NCBI GenBank assembly: GCA_019637685.1
Contig: JAHBVF010000025.1
Span: forward strand, 42,160-106,159
DNA length: 64,000 bases
Source of the DNA: Caldilineaceae bacterium
GTDB lineage: Bacteria > Chloroflexota > Anaerolineae > Caldilineales > Caldilineaceae
Direction of reading: 5' to 3'
Below are positions 28,320 through 37,316 of the stretch, in pieces. Made by a program: the position numbers and the translations under genes. A model generated the notes under the pieces. It did not search any database. It worked only from the letters and a program-made list of their open reading frames with translations, and was not told the DNA's origin. The first letter of the stretch is position 1. Every line of letters begins with the position of its first letter.

Positions 28320-28363
28320 GATAAAGGCCCAATGATGAACGTCTGTTTCGTGCTTCTCTCCTT

Positions 28364-29266
28364 ATGAATCCGGTAACCAAAGCGCTCCTATTCTCGTGGG
28401 ACATACGGGTTGAGATCCTTCTCCCGCTCACGATTTTGGGAGCGTTTCAGTTTATTGGATGGCTGCGATTGCGGCAACGGGGCGCACAGCGCTTCGCCAC
28501 TGGTTGGCGGCTGGCCTCTTATATGACGGGAATGGTGCTGCTGGCTTTGGCCCTTCTCTCGCCCATTGATGTGCTCAGTGGTCAGCTTTTCTTTATGCAC
28601 ATGATCCAGCATATGTTGCTGATGATGATTGTGCCGCCCCTGCTCTGGTTGGCTGGCCCTTTTGCCATTGGGCTGTGGGGTCTGCCACGCCCTCTGCGTC
28701 TGCGCATCGGTGGATGGTTTCAAAAAGAGAGCCGTTTCCACCAGGTTTTGCGTCTGATCACCCAACCCGGCCTTTCCTGGATGCTGCTGGTGGCCATTCT
28801 TTATGGCTGGCACGATCCCTGGGCCTATAGCATCGCCCAAGGCAATGGCTGGGTTCACGATATGGAACACATCAGCTTTTTTGGCCTGTCGATGCTGTTC
28901 TGGTGGCGGGTGGTTGGGGCTGGTCCTCACATCCACGGCAGAAGCAACCTGTTTTCCCGCATCATCTATGTCCTGGCAATGGTCCCACCCAATATGCTTT
29001 TGGGGGCATCGATTGCTCTGGCCGAATCGCCAATCTATACGTACTATCTCAATATACCCCGGCTGTATAGCATCAATGTGATGGACGATCAAAGGATGGC
29101 TGGGCTGATTATGTGGATCCCGGGCAGTATGATGCTTATCATTGCCGCGCTGGTTCTGATCGCACAGCTTTTTGTCAATGCAGATCGTCGAGATGGCCTG
29201 TCGAAACAGACAGCGGGGCCAGAAATCCGTAGACCCCATCCGCCCCGACTGGCAATGACCAAATGA
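28364..29266 (+). CDS. ctaG: Cytochrome c oxidase assembly factor CtaG (caa3 type)
   Basis: 300 residues with about seven transmembrane helices and the caa3_CtaG signature. Conserved His-rich motifs are FFMHMIQHMLLMMIVPPLLW, YGWHDPWAYS and HDMEHISFF; the last part has DDQRMAGLIMWIPG. In Bacillus-type systems this family is needed for CuB insertion into the oxidase. Its end overlaps the next start by 4 nt. Confidence 0.92.
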   Translation: MNPVTKALLFSWDIRVEILLPLTILGAFQFIGWLRLRQRGAQRFATGWRLASYMTGMVLLALALLSPIDVLSGQLFFMHMIQHMLLMMIVPPLLWLAGPFAIGLWGLPRPLRLRIGGWFQKESRFHQVLRLITQPGLSWMLLVAILYGWHDPWAYSIAQGNGWVHDMEHISFFGLSMLFWWRVVGAGPHIHGRSNLFSRIIYVLAMVPPNMLLGASIALAESPIYTYYLNIPRLYSINVMDDQRMAGLIMWIPGSMMLIIAALVLIAQLFVNADRRDGLSKQTAGPEIRRPHPPRLAMTK

Positions 29267-29838
29267 TAAAAATGATAAAACGGGGCGCACTTTTTCTGCT
29301 GGTTTTGCTTCTCCTTGGCTTCTCTTACGCTACTGTCCTGGCCCACGGGGGGGTGGGAACCCAGCAGATCAATAATCTGGATTTAGGCCCCTATCGAATT
29401 TGGGTCTGGTCAGACCCGGAGCCTCCAGCGGTTGGCGAATATCACGTGGCTGTTGCCCTGACCGAATCGTTGGATAGCGATCCCAACGGCTTTGCTGGTG
29501 AGCCGGTTCTGGGGGCAGATGTGCTGGTAGAGATGGAGAATCAGACCAGCGGGATTCTTCTCATCGCCCAGGCCACCCACGAAGACGCGGTGAATAAGCT
29601 CTTTTATGAGGCCGTGTTTTCTCCGGAGCAAACAGGTATTTGGGAGATTCGTGTGATTGTACAGGGGCCGGATGGTCCGGTTACTGCCTCCTACACCGAT
29701 GAGATTGTGCCGCCGACTTTTCCCTGGATGGCAGTCGGCGGTGGTCTGCTGGCGGTGGTGCTGGCGGTGGCTGGAGTCGTGCTCTATGTGTACACCGGGC
29801 GGAAGGAGCCTGTACGGGAGGCACGGTCAACCCCATGA
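29263..29838 (+). CDS. Membrane-anchored YtkA/FixH-like protein
   Basis: 191 residues. A signal or anchor helix (about 8-28) is followed by an extracytoplasmic Ig-like domain with EYHVAVALTES, VLVEMENQTSGI, YEAVFSPEQTGIWEIRVIV. A C-terminal helix (WMAVGGGLLAVVLAVAGVVL) and a charged tail complete it. The domain resembles YtkA-like/FixH modules seen in copper and oxidase gene clusters. It overlaps both ctaG and surf1 by 4 nt, so a role in copper delivery or oxidase assembly is a fair inference, not shown. Confidence 0.65.
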   Translation: MIKMIKRGALFLLVLLLLGFSYATVLAHGGVGTQQINNLDLGPYRIWVWSDPEPPAVGEYHVAVALTESLDSDPNGFAGEPVLGADVLVEMENQTSGILLIAQATHEDAVNKLFYEAVFSPEQTGIWEIRVIVQGPDGPVTASYTDEIVPPTFPWMAVGGGLLAVVLAVAGVVLYVYTGRKEPVREARSTP

Positions 29839-30587
29839 GCCTCTTCCCCCTGCTCTTCAGTCGGCGCTACTGGTGGCAAACTCTGATTGTGCTTTTGGCA
29901 ATGGCTGTGATGGCTGGTTTGGGCCAATGGCAGTTCGCCCGCCTGGATCAGCGCCGCACTGCCAACGCTGAATTGTTGGCCAAATTGCAAAGCGATGTAT
30001 TAGTTATCACAGGCGCTGATCTGCCCGAAAGCCCCGACGCGTTGGAAGATCGGCTGGCAGTGGTCACGGGCACATACGATTTCTCTCATCAGATCGCAGT
30101 GCAGGGCCAGTTTTCTGACCAGGCTCCCGGCCACTGGTTGGTAACACCATTACAGATAGCGGGCAGTGATTCTGCTATTCTGGTCATTCGGGGGTGGATT
30201 CCTGCTGTTGCGGGGGAAGCAGGCGACTGGTCTGCCTATGACGAACCCGTCGGCCAACCTGTGCGGGGATATCTGCAACGCTCCCGCAAGATGCCCGACG
30301 GCAGCGTATCGGCTGTGCCGGAAGACCCGGTAAAGGGCTGGTGGCGGGTGGACATTGAGGCCATCCAACGCCAGATGCCCTACACGCTCTTGCCCGTGGC
30401 CCTGCAAGTGGCCCCGGAGCCGGACCGGGGGCGAAACGAATTGCCCCGGCGGGTGGCAGTAGACTTTGATCTGAGCGAAGGCAACCACATGATTTATGCC
30501 ATCCAGTGGTATGCGTTTGCTCTGATCGCCGGGTTTACCTATGTGGTCATTCTGCGCCGCCGGACAGCAGAAGAGGAAAGACCGTAA
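29835..30587 (+). CDS. SURF1 family oxidase assembly protein
   Basis: 250 residues with the SURF1 plan: an N-terminal helix (WWQTLIVLLAMAVMAGLGQW then QFARLDQRR), a large extracytoplasmic domain with VTGTYDFSHQIAVQ, HWLVTPLQIAGS and LVIRGWIP, and a C-terminal helix near YAIQWYAFALIAGFTYVVIL. SURF1 helps place haem A in subunit I. It lies between the YtkA-like gene and ctaB, consistent with an assembly module. Confidence 0.9.
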   Translation: MSLFPLLFSRRYWWQTLIVLLAMAVMAGLGQWQFARLDQRRTANAELLAKLQSDVLVITGADLPESPDALEDRLAVVTGTYDFSHQIAVQGQFSDQAPGHWLVTPLQIAGSDSAILVIRGWIPAVAGEAGDWSAYDEPVGQPVRGYLQRSRKMPDGSVSAVPEDPVKGWWRVDIEAIQRQMPYTLLPVALQVAPEPDRGRNELPRRVAVDFDLSEGNHMIYAIQWYAFALIAGFTYVVILRRRTAEEERP

Positions 30588-30599
30588 CCAATTGGAATT

Positions 30600-30641
30600 A
30601 CAAAGACACAAAGGCAGAAAATATATTTGCGTCTTTGTGGT
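30600..30641. repeat. Palindrome between surf1 and ctaB
   Basis: ACAAAGACACAAAGGC pairs imperfectly with GCGTCTTTGTGGT across an AT-rich centre. The arm is built of CAAAGACA-like 8 nt words. It is the third palindrome inside the cox operon. Confidence 0.55.
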
Positions 30642-30676
30642 TGATTTCTTGTAAACGTATCGGATTGAGAATATAA

Positions 30677-31651
30677 ATGCGTACTACGCTTGTAGAAGAA
30701 GCTGCCCTGAACGAAAATCCCCAGGACCTCCTGCGGGTCTATTCGCGTGTTTCCTGGAAAGACCTGCTGGCACTCACAAAGCCCCGTATCATTGCGCTTT
30801 TGCTTCTGACAACGCTTGTGCCTATGTTTCTGGCCGGTCCGGCTGCGCCCAGTGGCTGGTTGATTCTGTGGGTGATGGTGGGCGGATTTCTGGCCGCGGG
30901 CGGGGCCAATGCGCTGAATCAATACCTGGACAGGGACATCGATCACGTGATGGTCCGCACCCGTCTGCGCCCGTTGCCCAGCAAGCGGATGCAACCCCGC
31001 CAGGTTCTCGTCTTCAGCCTGCTCATCTGTGGGGCCAGCTTTGTCGTACTTTGGCTGGGGGCCAATCTGCTCACCGCGCTGCTCTCCACCGCGGGAATTT
31101 TCTATTATGTGGTGATCTATACCCGTCTGCTCAAACGCAGCAGCACCCAGAATATCGTTATCGGCGGCGCGGCTGGAGCCATTCCTCCTCTGGTGGGCTG
31201 GGCAGCTGTGGCCAATGAAATTTCACTCTTGCCGCTGTTTATGTTTCTGATCGTCTTCTATTGGACACCACCCCATTTTTGGGCGCTGGCACTTATGCGC
31301 CAAAAGGAATACCGGGCTGCTGGCGTGCCTATGCTGCCTGTGGTGGCCGGTGACAAAGAGACCCATCGCCAGATTGTGCTCTATAGCGTTCTGCTCCTGA
31401 TCATCTGCACAATGCCCGTCTTTTTGGGTTTGTTGGGGCCAGTCTATCTCGTACTTTCCCTGGCCCTGAATGGGGTTTTCCTCTGGCAGGCCATAGCCAT
31501 TCTGCGCCAGCCTGTCAACGGCAACATCTGGCGGCTGTATAAATTTAGCCTTCTCTACCTCGCTCTTCTCTTTCTGGCTATGGGCGTAGATGGCCTCTTC
31601 TATTCTGCACCCAAGGCGGTTGCCGATTTTATTCTTCGCCTGCCCCTGTAA
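30677..31651 (+). CDS. ctaB: Protoheme IX farnesyltransferase (heme O synthase)
   Basis: 324 residues with about eight to nine transmembrane helices. The first prenyl-diphosphate motif is N-Q-Y-L-D-R-D-I-D-H-V-M-V-R-T-R-L-R-P-L, and the second region reads YWTPPHFWALALMRQKEYRA. It converts haem B to haem O in the membrane, the first step to haem A. The heme A synthase gene ctaA is not in the window, so haem A formation needs a gene elsewhere. Last gene of the cox operon. Confidence 0.95.
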   Translation: MRTTLVEEAALNENPQDLLRVYSRVSWKDLLALTKPRIIALLLLTTLVPMFLAGPAAPSGWLILWVMVGGFLAAGGANALNQYLDRDIDHVMVRTRLRPLPSKRMQPRQVLVFSLLICGASFVVLWLGANLLTALLSTAGIFYYVVIYTRLLKRSSTQNIVIGGAAGAIPPLVGWAAVANEISLLPLFMFLIVFYWTPPHFWALALMRQKEYRAAGVPMLPVVAGDKETHRQIVLYSVLLLIICTMPVFLGLLGPVYLVLSLALNGVFLWQAIAILRQPVNGNIWRLYKFSLLYLALLFLAMGVDGLFYSAPKAVADFILRLPL

Positions 31652-31779
31652 TTCCGCGGACCAGTGCTAAACGAAAAATGGCGGATTTGTTCCTGCAACC
31701 CTTCGTGGTATCCTTCGAGTCCTACCCGTAGGGATTTTGAGATTCATACCGTCCAACCACACATTGCCAAGGATTGCTG

Positions 31780-32577
31780 ATGGAAAATGATTCTGTTCCT
31801 GTCTGCCCCTCATCGCTGGCACAGCGAATCCTGGCCTGGTCAGTTCATCTGATTACAGCATCTGGCGCTGTCTTCGGCCTCTTTTCGCTCCACGCCATCC
31901 ACGAGGAACGCTGGCTGATCGCGTTTTGGCTGATGGGTGCCGCTGTGTTGGTGGACGGCATTGACGGCACGTTGGCCCGTCGTTTCAGCACCAAATCGCT
32001 GGCGTCCAGAGTGGATGGGGCAATGCTGGACAATATCATTGACTACCTGAATTACGTCATTGTGCCTGCCTTCTTCCTCATCCAATCCGACCTGCTTCCG
32101 CCGCTCTTGCGGCTGCCCTTGGCCGGATTGATAACACTTTGCTCCTCCTATCAATTCTGCCAGACCGACGCTAAAACCGACGATCACTTCTTCAAAGGCT
32201 TCCCCAGCTATTGGAATATTGTCGTTTTCTATCTCTTTCTCTGGCAGTTACAGCCCTCGTATAATGCGTTAATTCTGGCCGTTCTCTGTGTGTTGGTATT
32301 TGTCCCCATCAAATATATCTACCCATCCCGCCTGGAATACCTGAGCGAAAAACAGATGCTGCGCACGGGAATGTTGGGTCTGACCCTCCTCTGGGGTGTG
32401 GGTTCCTCCTGGCTCCTCCTGCAATATCCCCGCCCCCAGCACAAAGTAACGATATTTCTCATTGCCTATATGATTCTCTACATCGGGGCCAGCATTTATC
32501 GGCAGGTTGTGCCGCTAGGGCGGGAAGCAGAAGAGAGCGATTCGATGGGTGCTCTTCTGCGGCTGATGCGCCGGTAG
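31780..32577 (+). CDS. Phosphatidylcholine synthase-like CDP-alcohol phosphatidyltransferase
   Basis: 265 residues from the ATG at 31780; AAGGA lies 6 nt upstream, which rules against the TTG at 31774. The CDP-alcohol phosphatidyltransferase motif is D-G-I-D-G-T-L-A-R-R followed by R-V-D-G-A-M-L-D-N-I-I-D-Y, and the following YVIVPAFFL is characteristic of Pcs-type enzymes, which join choline to CDP-diacylglycerol. About seven to eight membrane helices. Choline specificity is by resemblance only. It ends at a bidirectional terminator. Confidence 0.8.
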   Translation: MENDSVPVCPSSLAQRILAWSVHLITASGAVFGLFSLHAIHEERWLIAFWLMGAAVLVDGIDGTLARRFSTKSLASRVDGAMLDNIIDYLNYVIVPAFFLIQSDLLPPLLRLPLAGLITLCSSYQFCQTDAKTDDHFFKGFPSYWNIVVFYLFLWQLQPSYNALILAVLCVLVFVPIKYIYPSRLEYLSEKQMLRTGMLGLTLLWGVGSSWLLLQYPRPQHKVTIFLIAYMILYIGASIYRQVVPLGREAEESDSMGALLRLMRR

Positions 32578-32610
32578 GCCAATTCGTTTCTAAAGAATTC
32601 GTTTTTAAGG

Positions 32611-32650
32611 AAAAAAGAGGGCGACACAAGACTGTGTCGCCCTCTTTTTT
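32611..32650. terminator. Bidirectional intrinsic terminator
   Basis: GAGGGCGACACA (32617-32628) and TGTGTCGCCCTC (32633-32644) form a perfect 12 bp stem. It is flanked by A6 on the left and T6 on the right, so it serves both the Pcs-like gene (+) and the ferredoxin gene (-). Confidence 0.95.
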
Positions 32651-32673
32651 GCCTCTGATCGAAAAAATTCTGC

Positions 32674-33033
32674 TCAGCCTTTGCTCACCCAGACTGGCTC
32701 CGGGTGAATATCTGGCTCTGGTGTATCGCCTGGACTCGTCCGGCCACTGCCCTCCAGACGGCTGATAGCCCGCACGTGCATATCCGCGTTCATTGGAATC
32801 TGGCACGAGAGACGTACGCCACTCAACTCCCGCTCGGCCAACTTTTCCTTCTCGGCCTGCGTCATCATCTCTGGCTCGCCTGCTACAAACTCCACCCGGC
32901 AAGTGGTGCATCGGCAATTGCCGCCACAGGCGTGAAGCTGGTCTACACCAGCATCCTCGATAAGCGCCAGAACCAGCCGTTTGCCCTGGGCCACTTCAAA
33001 AGTGCCAAATCCATCTACCGTTAGTTGGGGCAT
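32674..33033 (-). CDS. 2Fe-2S ferredoxin
   Basis: 119 residues. The plant/adrenodoxin-type cluster ligands are in H-A-C-G-G-N-C-R-C-T-T-C (C-x5-C-x2-C, with one extra Cys) plus a fourth Cys in RLSCQIP. The C-terminal 35 residues are a Pro/Glu-rich tail beyond the usual domain. A soluble one-electron carrier; the partner reductase or oxygenase is not adjacent. Confidence 0.9.
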   Translation of the reverse strand: MPQLTVDGFGTFEVAQGKRLVLALIEDAGVDQLHACGGNCRCTTCRVEFVAGEPEMMTQAEKEKLAERELSGVRLSCQIPMNADMHVRAISRLEGSGRTSPGDTPEPDIHPEPVWVSKG

Positions 33034-33119
33034 TGTATTCTCCTGTATTTTTGGGGTTGAATGGAATGAATAATGGGCTTCAGCCTACCGCACGAATGCA
33101 GCCGAGCGTGTAAATTTTC

Positions 33120-34490
33120 TCACAATTCAGCCTGCTTTTCCACAAAAACAAAGAGCAGATCATTGACATTTGTCTGGGTGGGGCCTGTCTGCAAGAGGTC
33201 GTGTGTGGCTGCCAGATAGGGGTAAGCGTTGTGCTGGCGCAGATGATCGCCGGCAGAAAGGCCCAGCGCGGCTCCCCGCGCCACTGTGCCGCCGTCGGCC
33301 ATCGCGCCCGCGCTGTCTGTGGGGCCATCAGTCCCGTCCGTCGCCAGCGAGACGACAGTGACCCCTTCTGCGCCCTGGAGAGCCAGCGCGGCAGACAGGG
33401 CCAATTCCTGGTTGCGCCCCCCCTTGCCCGGTCTATCCCCCAATTGGACGGTTGTCTCCCCGCCCAAAAGCAGACAGGCCGGGGCCGGGGCCGGGTTCCC
33501 ACTGGTCTGCACCTCTTTTGCCAGCGCGGCCAGCAACCGCCCCGCGCTGGCCGCGTCCCCATCCAGGAAAGTTGTCAGAAGCAGCGAATTGTAGCCCAAT
33601 GCCTGGGCTTGGCGCTGGGCGGCCTGCGCGGCCAAATAGTTGTCCGCCACCACAACTGTCTGGCTTGTGGCAAAGATGGGGTCATTGTCGTCAGGCGTGT
33701 CAGGAATATCGCCGCGCAGCCCGGCCTGCAGACGCTCTAAGATAGCCCTGGGCAGTTTCCCGGCCAGATTGTATCTTTCGACCAGTGCCCAGGCATCGGC
33801 CCAGGTGGAAGAATCAGCCACGGTCGGCCCGCTGGCAATCACATCCAACGGGCTGCCAATGACGTCGCTGAGAACAAGCGTGACAAGCGCGGCAGGGGCT
33901 ACGGCCCGGGCCAGTTGCCCCCCTTTGACAGCGCTGCAATGTTTGCGCAGACAGTTCATTTCGTTGATCGTCGCGCCACAGGCCAGCAGTGCCCCGGTCA
34001 AATCCTGCAGATCAGCCAAAGTCAGCCCCTCTGCCGGCGCGACAAGCAGGGCCGAGCCGCCGCCAGAGATCAGTGCGATCACCAGATCGTCTTCTTTGGC
34101 CTCGCCTGCCAGAGCCAGAATCTCTCTGCCTGCTTCCACACCGGCCTCGCTTGGCGTGGGGTGGCTGGCTTCCACAATCCGCACCCGGTCGGTGGGTCCG
34201 CCGTGATCGGTCTTCACCACCACCAGCCCGTGGCTCACCCGCTCGCCCAGCACAGCTTCCACGGCCTGGGCCATGGGCGCGCCTGCCTTGCCCGCACCCA
34301 CCACCAGAACCCGGCTATACTGGTTCAGGTCATACCGACGGCTTCCGACTGTCAGGATATCCCCTTCTCTTTGCAGGGCATTTTGTACCGCGGCCAAGGG
34401 GTCAACAGCCGTCAGGGCGGCCTGGCATACCGTCAGAATGGAACGACGTGCGGCTGGATTGGGTTGAAGAACGGCTGGATCGAATGGCAT
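33120..34490 (-). CDS. Glycerate 2-kinase (MOFRL/DUF4147 family)
   Basis: 456 residues. The N-terminal DUF4147 domain has RVLVVGAGKAGAPMAQAVE, GLVVVKTDHGGP and LISGGGSALLVAP. The C-terminal MOFRL domain has ACLLLGGETTVQLGD and GGRNQELALSAALAL, then VVSLATDGTDGPTDSAGA. These enzymes phosphorylate D-glycerate to 2-phosphoglycerate, linking glyoxylate, serine or sugar-acid breakdown to glycolysis. GGAG lies 6 nt before the ATG. It may serve the sugar-acid genes further downstream, but it is not in one operon with them. Confidence 0.93.
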   Translation of the reverse strand: MPFDPAVLQPNPAARRSILTVCQAALTAVDPLAAVQNALQREGDILTVGSRRYDLNQYSRVLVVGAGKAGAPMAQAVEAVLGERVSHGLVVVKTDHGGPTDRVRIVEASHPTPSEAGVEAGREILALAGEAKEDDLVIALISGGGSALLVAPAEGLTLADLQDLTGALLACGATINEMNCLRKHCSAVKGGQLARAVAPAALVTLVLSDVIGSPLDVIASGPTVADSSTWADAWALVERYNLAGKLPRAILERLQAGLRGDIPDTPDDNDPIFATSQTVVVADNYLAAQAAQRQAQALGYNSLLLTTFLDGDAASAGRLLAALAKEVQTSGNPAPAPACLLLGGETTVQLGDRPGKGGRNQELALSAALALQGAEGVTVVSLATDGTDGPTDSAGAMADGGTVARGAALGLSAGDHLRQHNAYPYLAATHDLLQTGPTQTNVNDLLFVFVEKQAEL

Positions 34491-34627
34491 AGGAGGCTCC
34501 GAAAAATTCCGATGAATGGCTGGATACGAAATAACCAGATTGGTCTATAGTTAGATGATACGAGGTTACGAACCATACCCAAGGCCAAGTTTGACGGCTT
34601 TCAACTGTCGCGTAGGAGAAAAACCGT

Positions 34628-36418
34628 ATGGATCAGGCAATTATACGAGAGATCGGACTTCTCATTGTCGTCTGCCTGGGGATAACGTCGTTGGTATTGG
34701 CTGTTCTGCACAGAATGTGGGGCCGTAGCCTGGTGTTCAGCGGTGCTTCTGGCCTGGCCGTTGTCGGCAACACTGCTGGCATTGTGGCCTTTGCGGTGGG
34801 GCGTCTGGGTGTCACCTGGCAAACCGCCACTATAGGCATCCTGCTCATCTTAATCGTCAACGTTGCGATGGCCGTAGCTGTCAAACGGCGGGTGATCGAT
34901 CCCATCCGCCAGCTTATGGATGCCGCCCAGGCCAGCGCCGAAGGGCGTGTCGTTGGGCCGACCGGGATTGTGGCGGCCAACGAATTGGGCCAACTGGCCC
35001 GATCCATCGAGCAGCTCATCGACTACCAGGCCGAATTGACCGATCTGGCTTTGCTTATGGCCGAGGGTGATCTTTCTATGGACATACAGCCCCGATCCAC
35101 TGAAGATCGTCTGTCGAATGCCTTTTCCTGGATGCTGGAAGCCCAGCGGGGGCTGCTCGAAAGGATGCACCAAAGTGTAGAGGATGTCACCCATTCCAGC
35201 CAGCAGGTCCTGTCCGCTTCCGAACAGAGCAATATTGCTACCCAACAGATTCGGGGTACGATTGGTCAGGTCGCGAAAAGCACCAGCCTGCAAACGGAAT
35301 ATATCAGTCAAATTCGTGACCTCATTGAGATTCAAGCAGTTTCTGTTGAATCCATCGCACAGGGCGCGGCCCACCAGAGCGATGCGGTGGCCGCGGCAGA
35401 GAATGTGCTCTCGAATCAGGTGCGCCAGGCCATGCAACAGGTGGACGAAAGTTTGGCAGCAGGCCAGCAAGCCACGTATGGTGCCGGGGCTGTGGCCCAA
35501 CAGGGCGGGGTCGCTGTGGGCAAGACCATCGAACGCATGCGCGCTATGGCCGTGGCCATGGAACAGGTCAGCCGGCGTGTGGTGGAAATGGGCCACCGCT
35601 CTCAACAGATTGTAGCGATTGTCCAGACTATCGACGAAATTGCCGAGCGCACCAATCTGCTTGCCCTGAATGCTGCCATCGAAGCCGCCCGGGCCGGCGA
35701 GCAGGGCCGCGGCTTTGCTGTGGTGGCCGACGAAGTGCGCAAGCTGGCCGAACGGTCCGCCAAATCGGCCAAAGAGATCGGCGATCTCATCGGCGCTGTG
35801 CAGGAGACAGCCTCCCAGGCGGTGTCGGCTATGGAACAGAGCAACCGGGAGATGGAGCAAGGGCTGGCGACCGCGGACGAAACCCAAAGCAGCTTGGATC
35901 AGATTCAGCGGGCCGTGGCCGATGTGGATCACCGAATGGTCGGTCTGGGCGATGCTGTGGCGGCCATCTCCAATGGCAATGATACGCTGTTGACTGTGAT
36001 GCAAAGGGTCTCGGCGATTGGAGAAGAGAACAATCGGGCCAGCCACGGCATGGCAGATGGCAGCGAAGATCTGTTGCGGGCGATTGAAGAACTGTCGGCC
36101 ATTGCCGAACAGAACAGCGCGGCCGCGGAGCAGGTGGCTGCCTCCACCGCGGATGTGGGCAATCACGACCAGCTAACCGCTTCAACAGCCCACGATCTCA
36201 TGTCCATGGCAAATGGCCTGCGTGAAATCGTCGGTCAGTTTGTGCTGAAGGCTGTGCCTGCCCCAACCCCCTTGGAAACAGCCCTGGCTGCCCACTCCGA
36301 CGATCCAGCCCGCCAGGACGATTGGATGTCGTCCCTCTCTGCCCAAAATGAATTCGCCTATACCGATGCGAATGGCACTGGCGTCCACCAAAATGGTAGT
36401 CGCCAATACGGGAAATAA
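34628..36418 (+). CDS. Methyl-accepting chemotaxis protein without a ligand-binding domain
   Basis: 596 residues. About three hydrophobic helices lie at residues 7-95, with only short loops between them. A HAMP-like segment follows ([13 protein letters not shown]), then a long coiled coil. The hairpin tip is highly conserved: [20 protein letters not shown] then [20 protein letters not shown]. With no extracytoplasmic sensor, it may sense a membrane or energy state or receive signals from a partner. No che or flagellar gene lies nearby, so the output may be twitching, gliding or something else. AGGAG precedes the ATG by 8 nt. Confidence 0.9.
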   Translation: MDQAIIREIGLLIVVCLGITSLVLAVLHRMWGRSLVFSGASGLAVVGNTAGIVAFAVGRLGVTWQTATIGILLILIVNVAMAVAVKRRVIDPIRQLMDAAQASAEGRVVGPTGIVAANELGQLARSIEQLIDYQAELTDLALLMAEGDLSMDIQPRSTEDRLSNAFSWMLEAQRGLLERMHQSVEDVTHSSQQVLSASEQSNIATQQIRGTIGQVAKSTSLQTEYISQIRDLIEIQAVSVESIAQGAAHQSDAVAAAENVLSNQVRQAMQQVDESLAAGQQATYGAGAVAQQGGVAVGKTIERMRAMAVAMEQVSRRVVEMGHRSQQIVAIVQTIDEIAERTNLLALNAAIEAARAGEQGRGFAVVADEVRKLAERSAKSAKEIGDLIGAVQETASQAVSAMEQSNREMEQGLATADETQSSLDQIQRAVADVDHRMVGLGDAVAAISNGNDTLLTVMQRVSAIGEENNRASHGMADGSEDLLRAIEELSAIAEQNSAAAEQVAASTADVGNHDQLTASTAHDLMSMANGLREIVGQFVLKAVPAPTPLETALAAHSDDPARQDDWMSSLSAQNEFAYTDANGTGVHQNGSRQYGK

Positions 36419-36449
36419 CCATCTGGCTGTCATTTCGCCTGCGCGTTTT

Positions 36450-37313
36450 TTACCCCACCCGCGCAAACTTCTGCAACCCCGCGTCCCCCTGCACCTGTCC
36501 CACATAGAGATCGCCCCGGCTGTCTGCCCAGATGCCGTGGGGACAGTAGGCGAATTCGCCCGGTTTGTTGCTGCGCTGTGCTCCACCCCACTTGGAGAGC
36601 AATTGCCCATCCAGCGTCCACACACTCACCTGCTGCTCCAGTTCGGCCACATAGACCACATCCTCCTTCGGATCAAAGAAAATTGTGTCCGGCTTGAGCA
36701 GCCCGGTTCGCTCTTCCAGATAGTTGCCGTCTGTGTCGAAAAGCTGGATGCGGTCGTTGGTGCGGTCGCAGACCCACACCCTATCGAAGCGGTCGATACG
36801 CACGCAGTGGGATAGCTCGAACTGGCTCGGCCCTGTGCCGTATTCCCCCCAGCTCAGAATGTGCTTGCCGTCGGGTGTATATTTGTGTACACGCGCGTTG
36901 TCATAGCCATCAGAGATAAAGAGCGAACCGTCCGCCGCGATGGCCAAATCCGTTGGCTTGCGGAAGGGTTCGCCCGGCGCACCGGCCTGTCCCGGCGTGC
37001 CAATCGTCTGCACCAGTTCGCCCTGCTTGTTGAATTTGAAGACACAATGGGTGTCCCGCTCCACACACCAGACGTTATCCTCCGGGTCGATCCAAATCCC
37101 ATGGGCATCCTGGATAATCCCCTCGCCCCAGGAATCGACGAAATTTCCCTCCCGATCGAAGATGACCAGCGGGTGCGCGCTGCGCGAGTAGACGTAGACC
37201 CGATCCTGCGAGTCGCAGCCCACGCCGGGAATCCAGCCCCACTCCCAGCCGTCGGGCAGTTTGCCCCATCCTTCCACTACTTCATACGTGTACTTGCCTG
37301 TGCCAACTGCCAT
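36450..37313 (-). CDS. NHL-repeat beta-propeller protein
   Basis: 287 residues with about five to six NHL-type blades (RVYVYSRSAHPLVIFDREGN, NVWCVERDTHCVFKFN, SLFISDGYDNARVHKY, RVWVCDRTNDRIQLFDTDGN). It resembles the peptidyl-alpha-hydroxyglycine lyase-like group often found beside sugar-catabolic genes in Chloroflexota. No signal peptide is evident, so it is probably cytoplasmic. It lies 3 nt downstream of the zinc dehydrogenase stop on the same strand, forming a two-gene operon with it. Confidence 0.82.
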   Translation of the reverse strand: MAVGTGKYTYEVVEGWGKLPDGWEWGWIPGVGCDSQDRVYVYSRSAHPLVIFDREGNFVDSWGEGIIQDAHGIWIDPEDNVWCVERDTHCVFKFNKQGELVQTIGTPGQAGAPGEPFRKPTDLAIAADGSLFISDGYDNARVHKYTPDGKHILSWGEYGTGPSQFELSHCVRIDRFDRVWVCDRTNDRIQLFDTDGNYLEERTGLLKPDTIFFDPKEDVVYVAELEQQVSVWTLDGQLLSKWGGAQRSNKPGEFAYCPHGIWADSRGDLYVGQVQGDAGLQKFARVG

Positions 37314-37316
37314 TTG

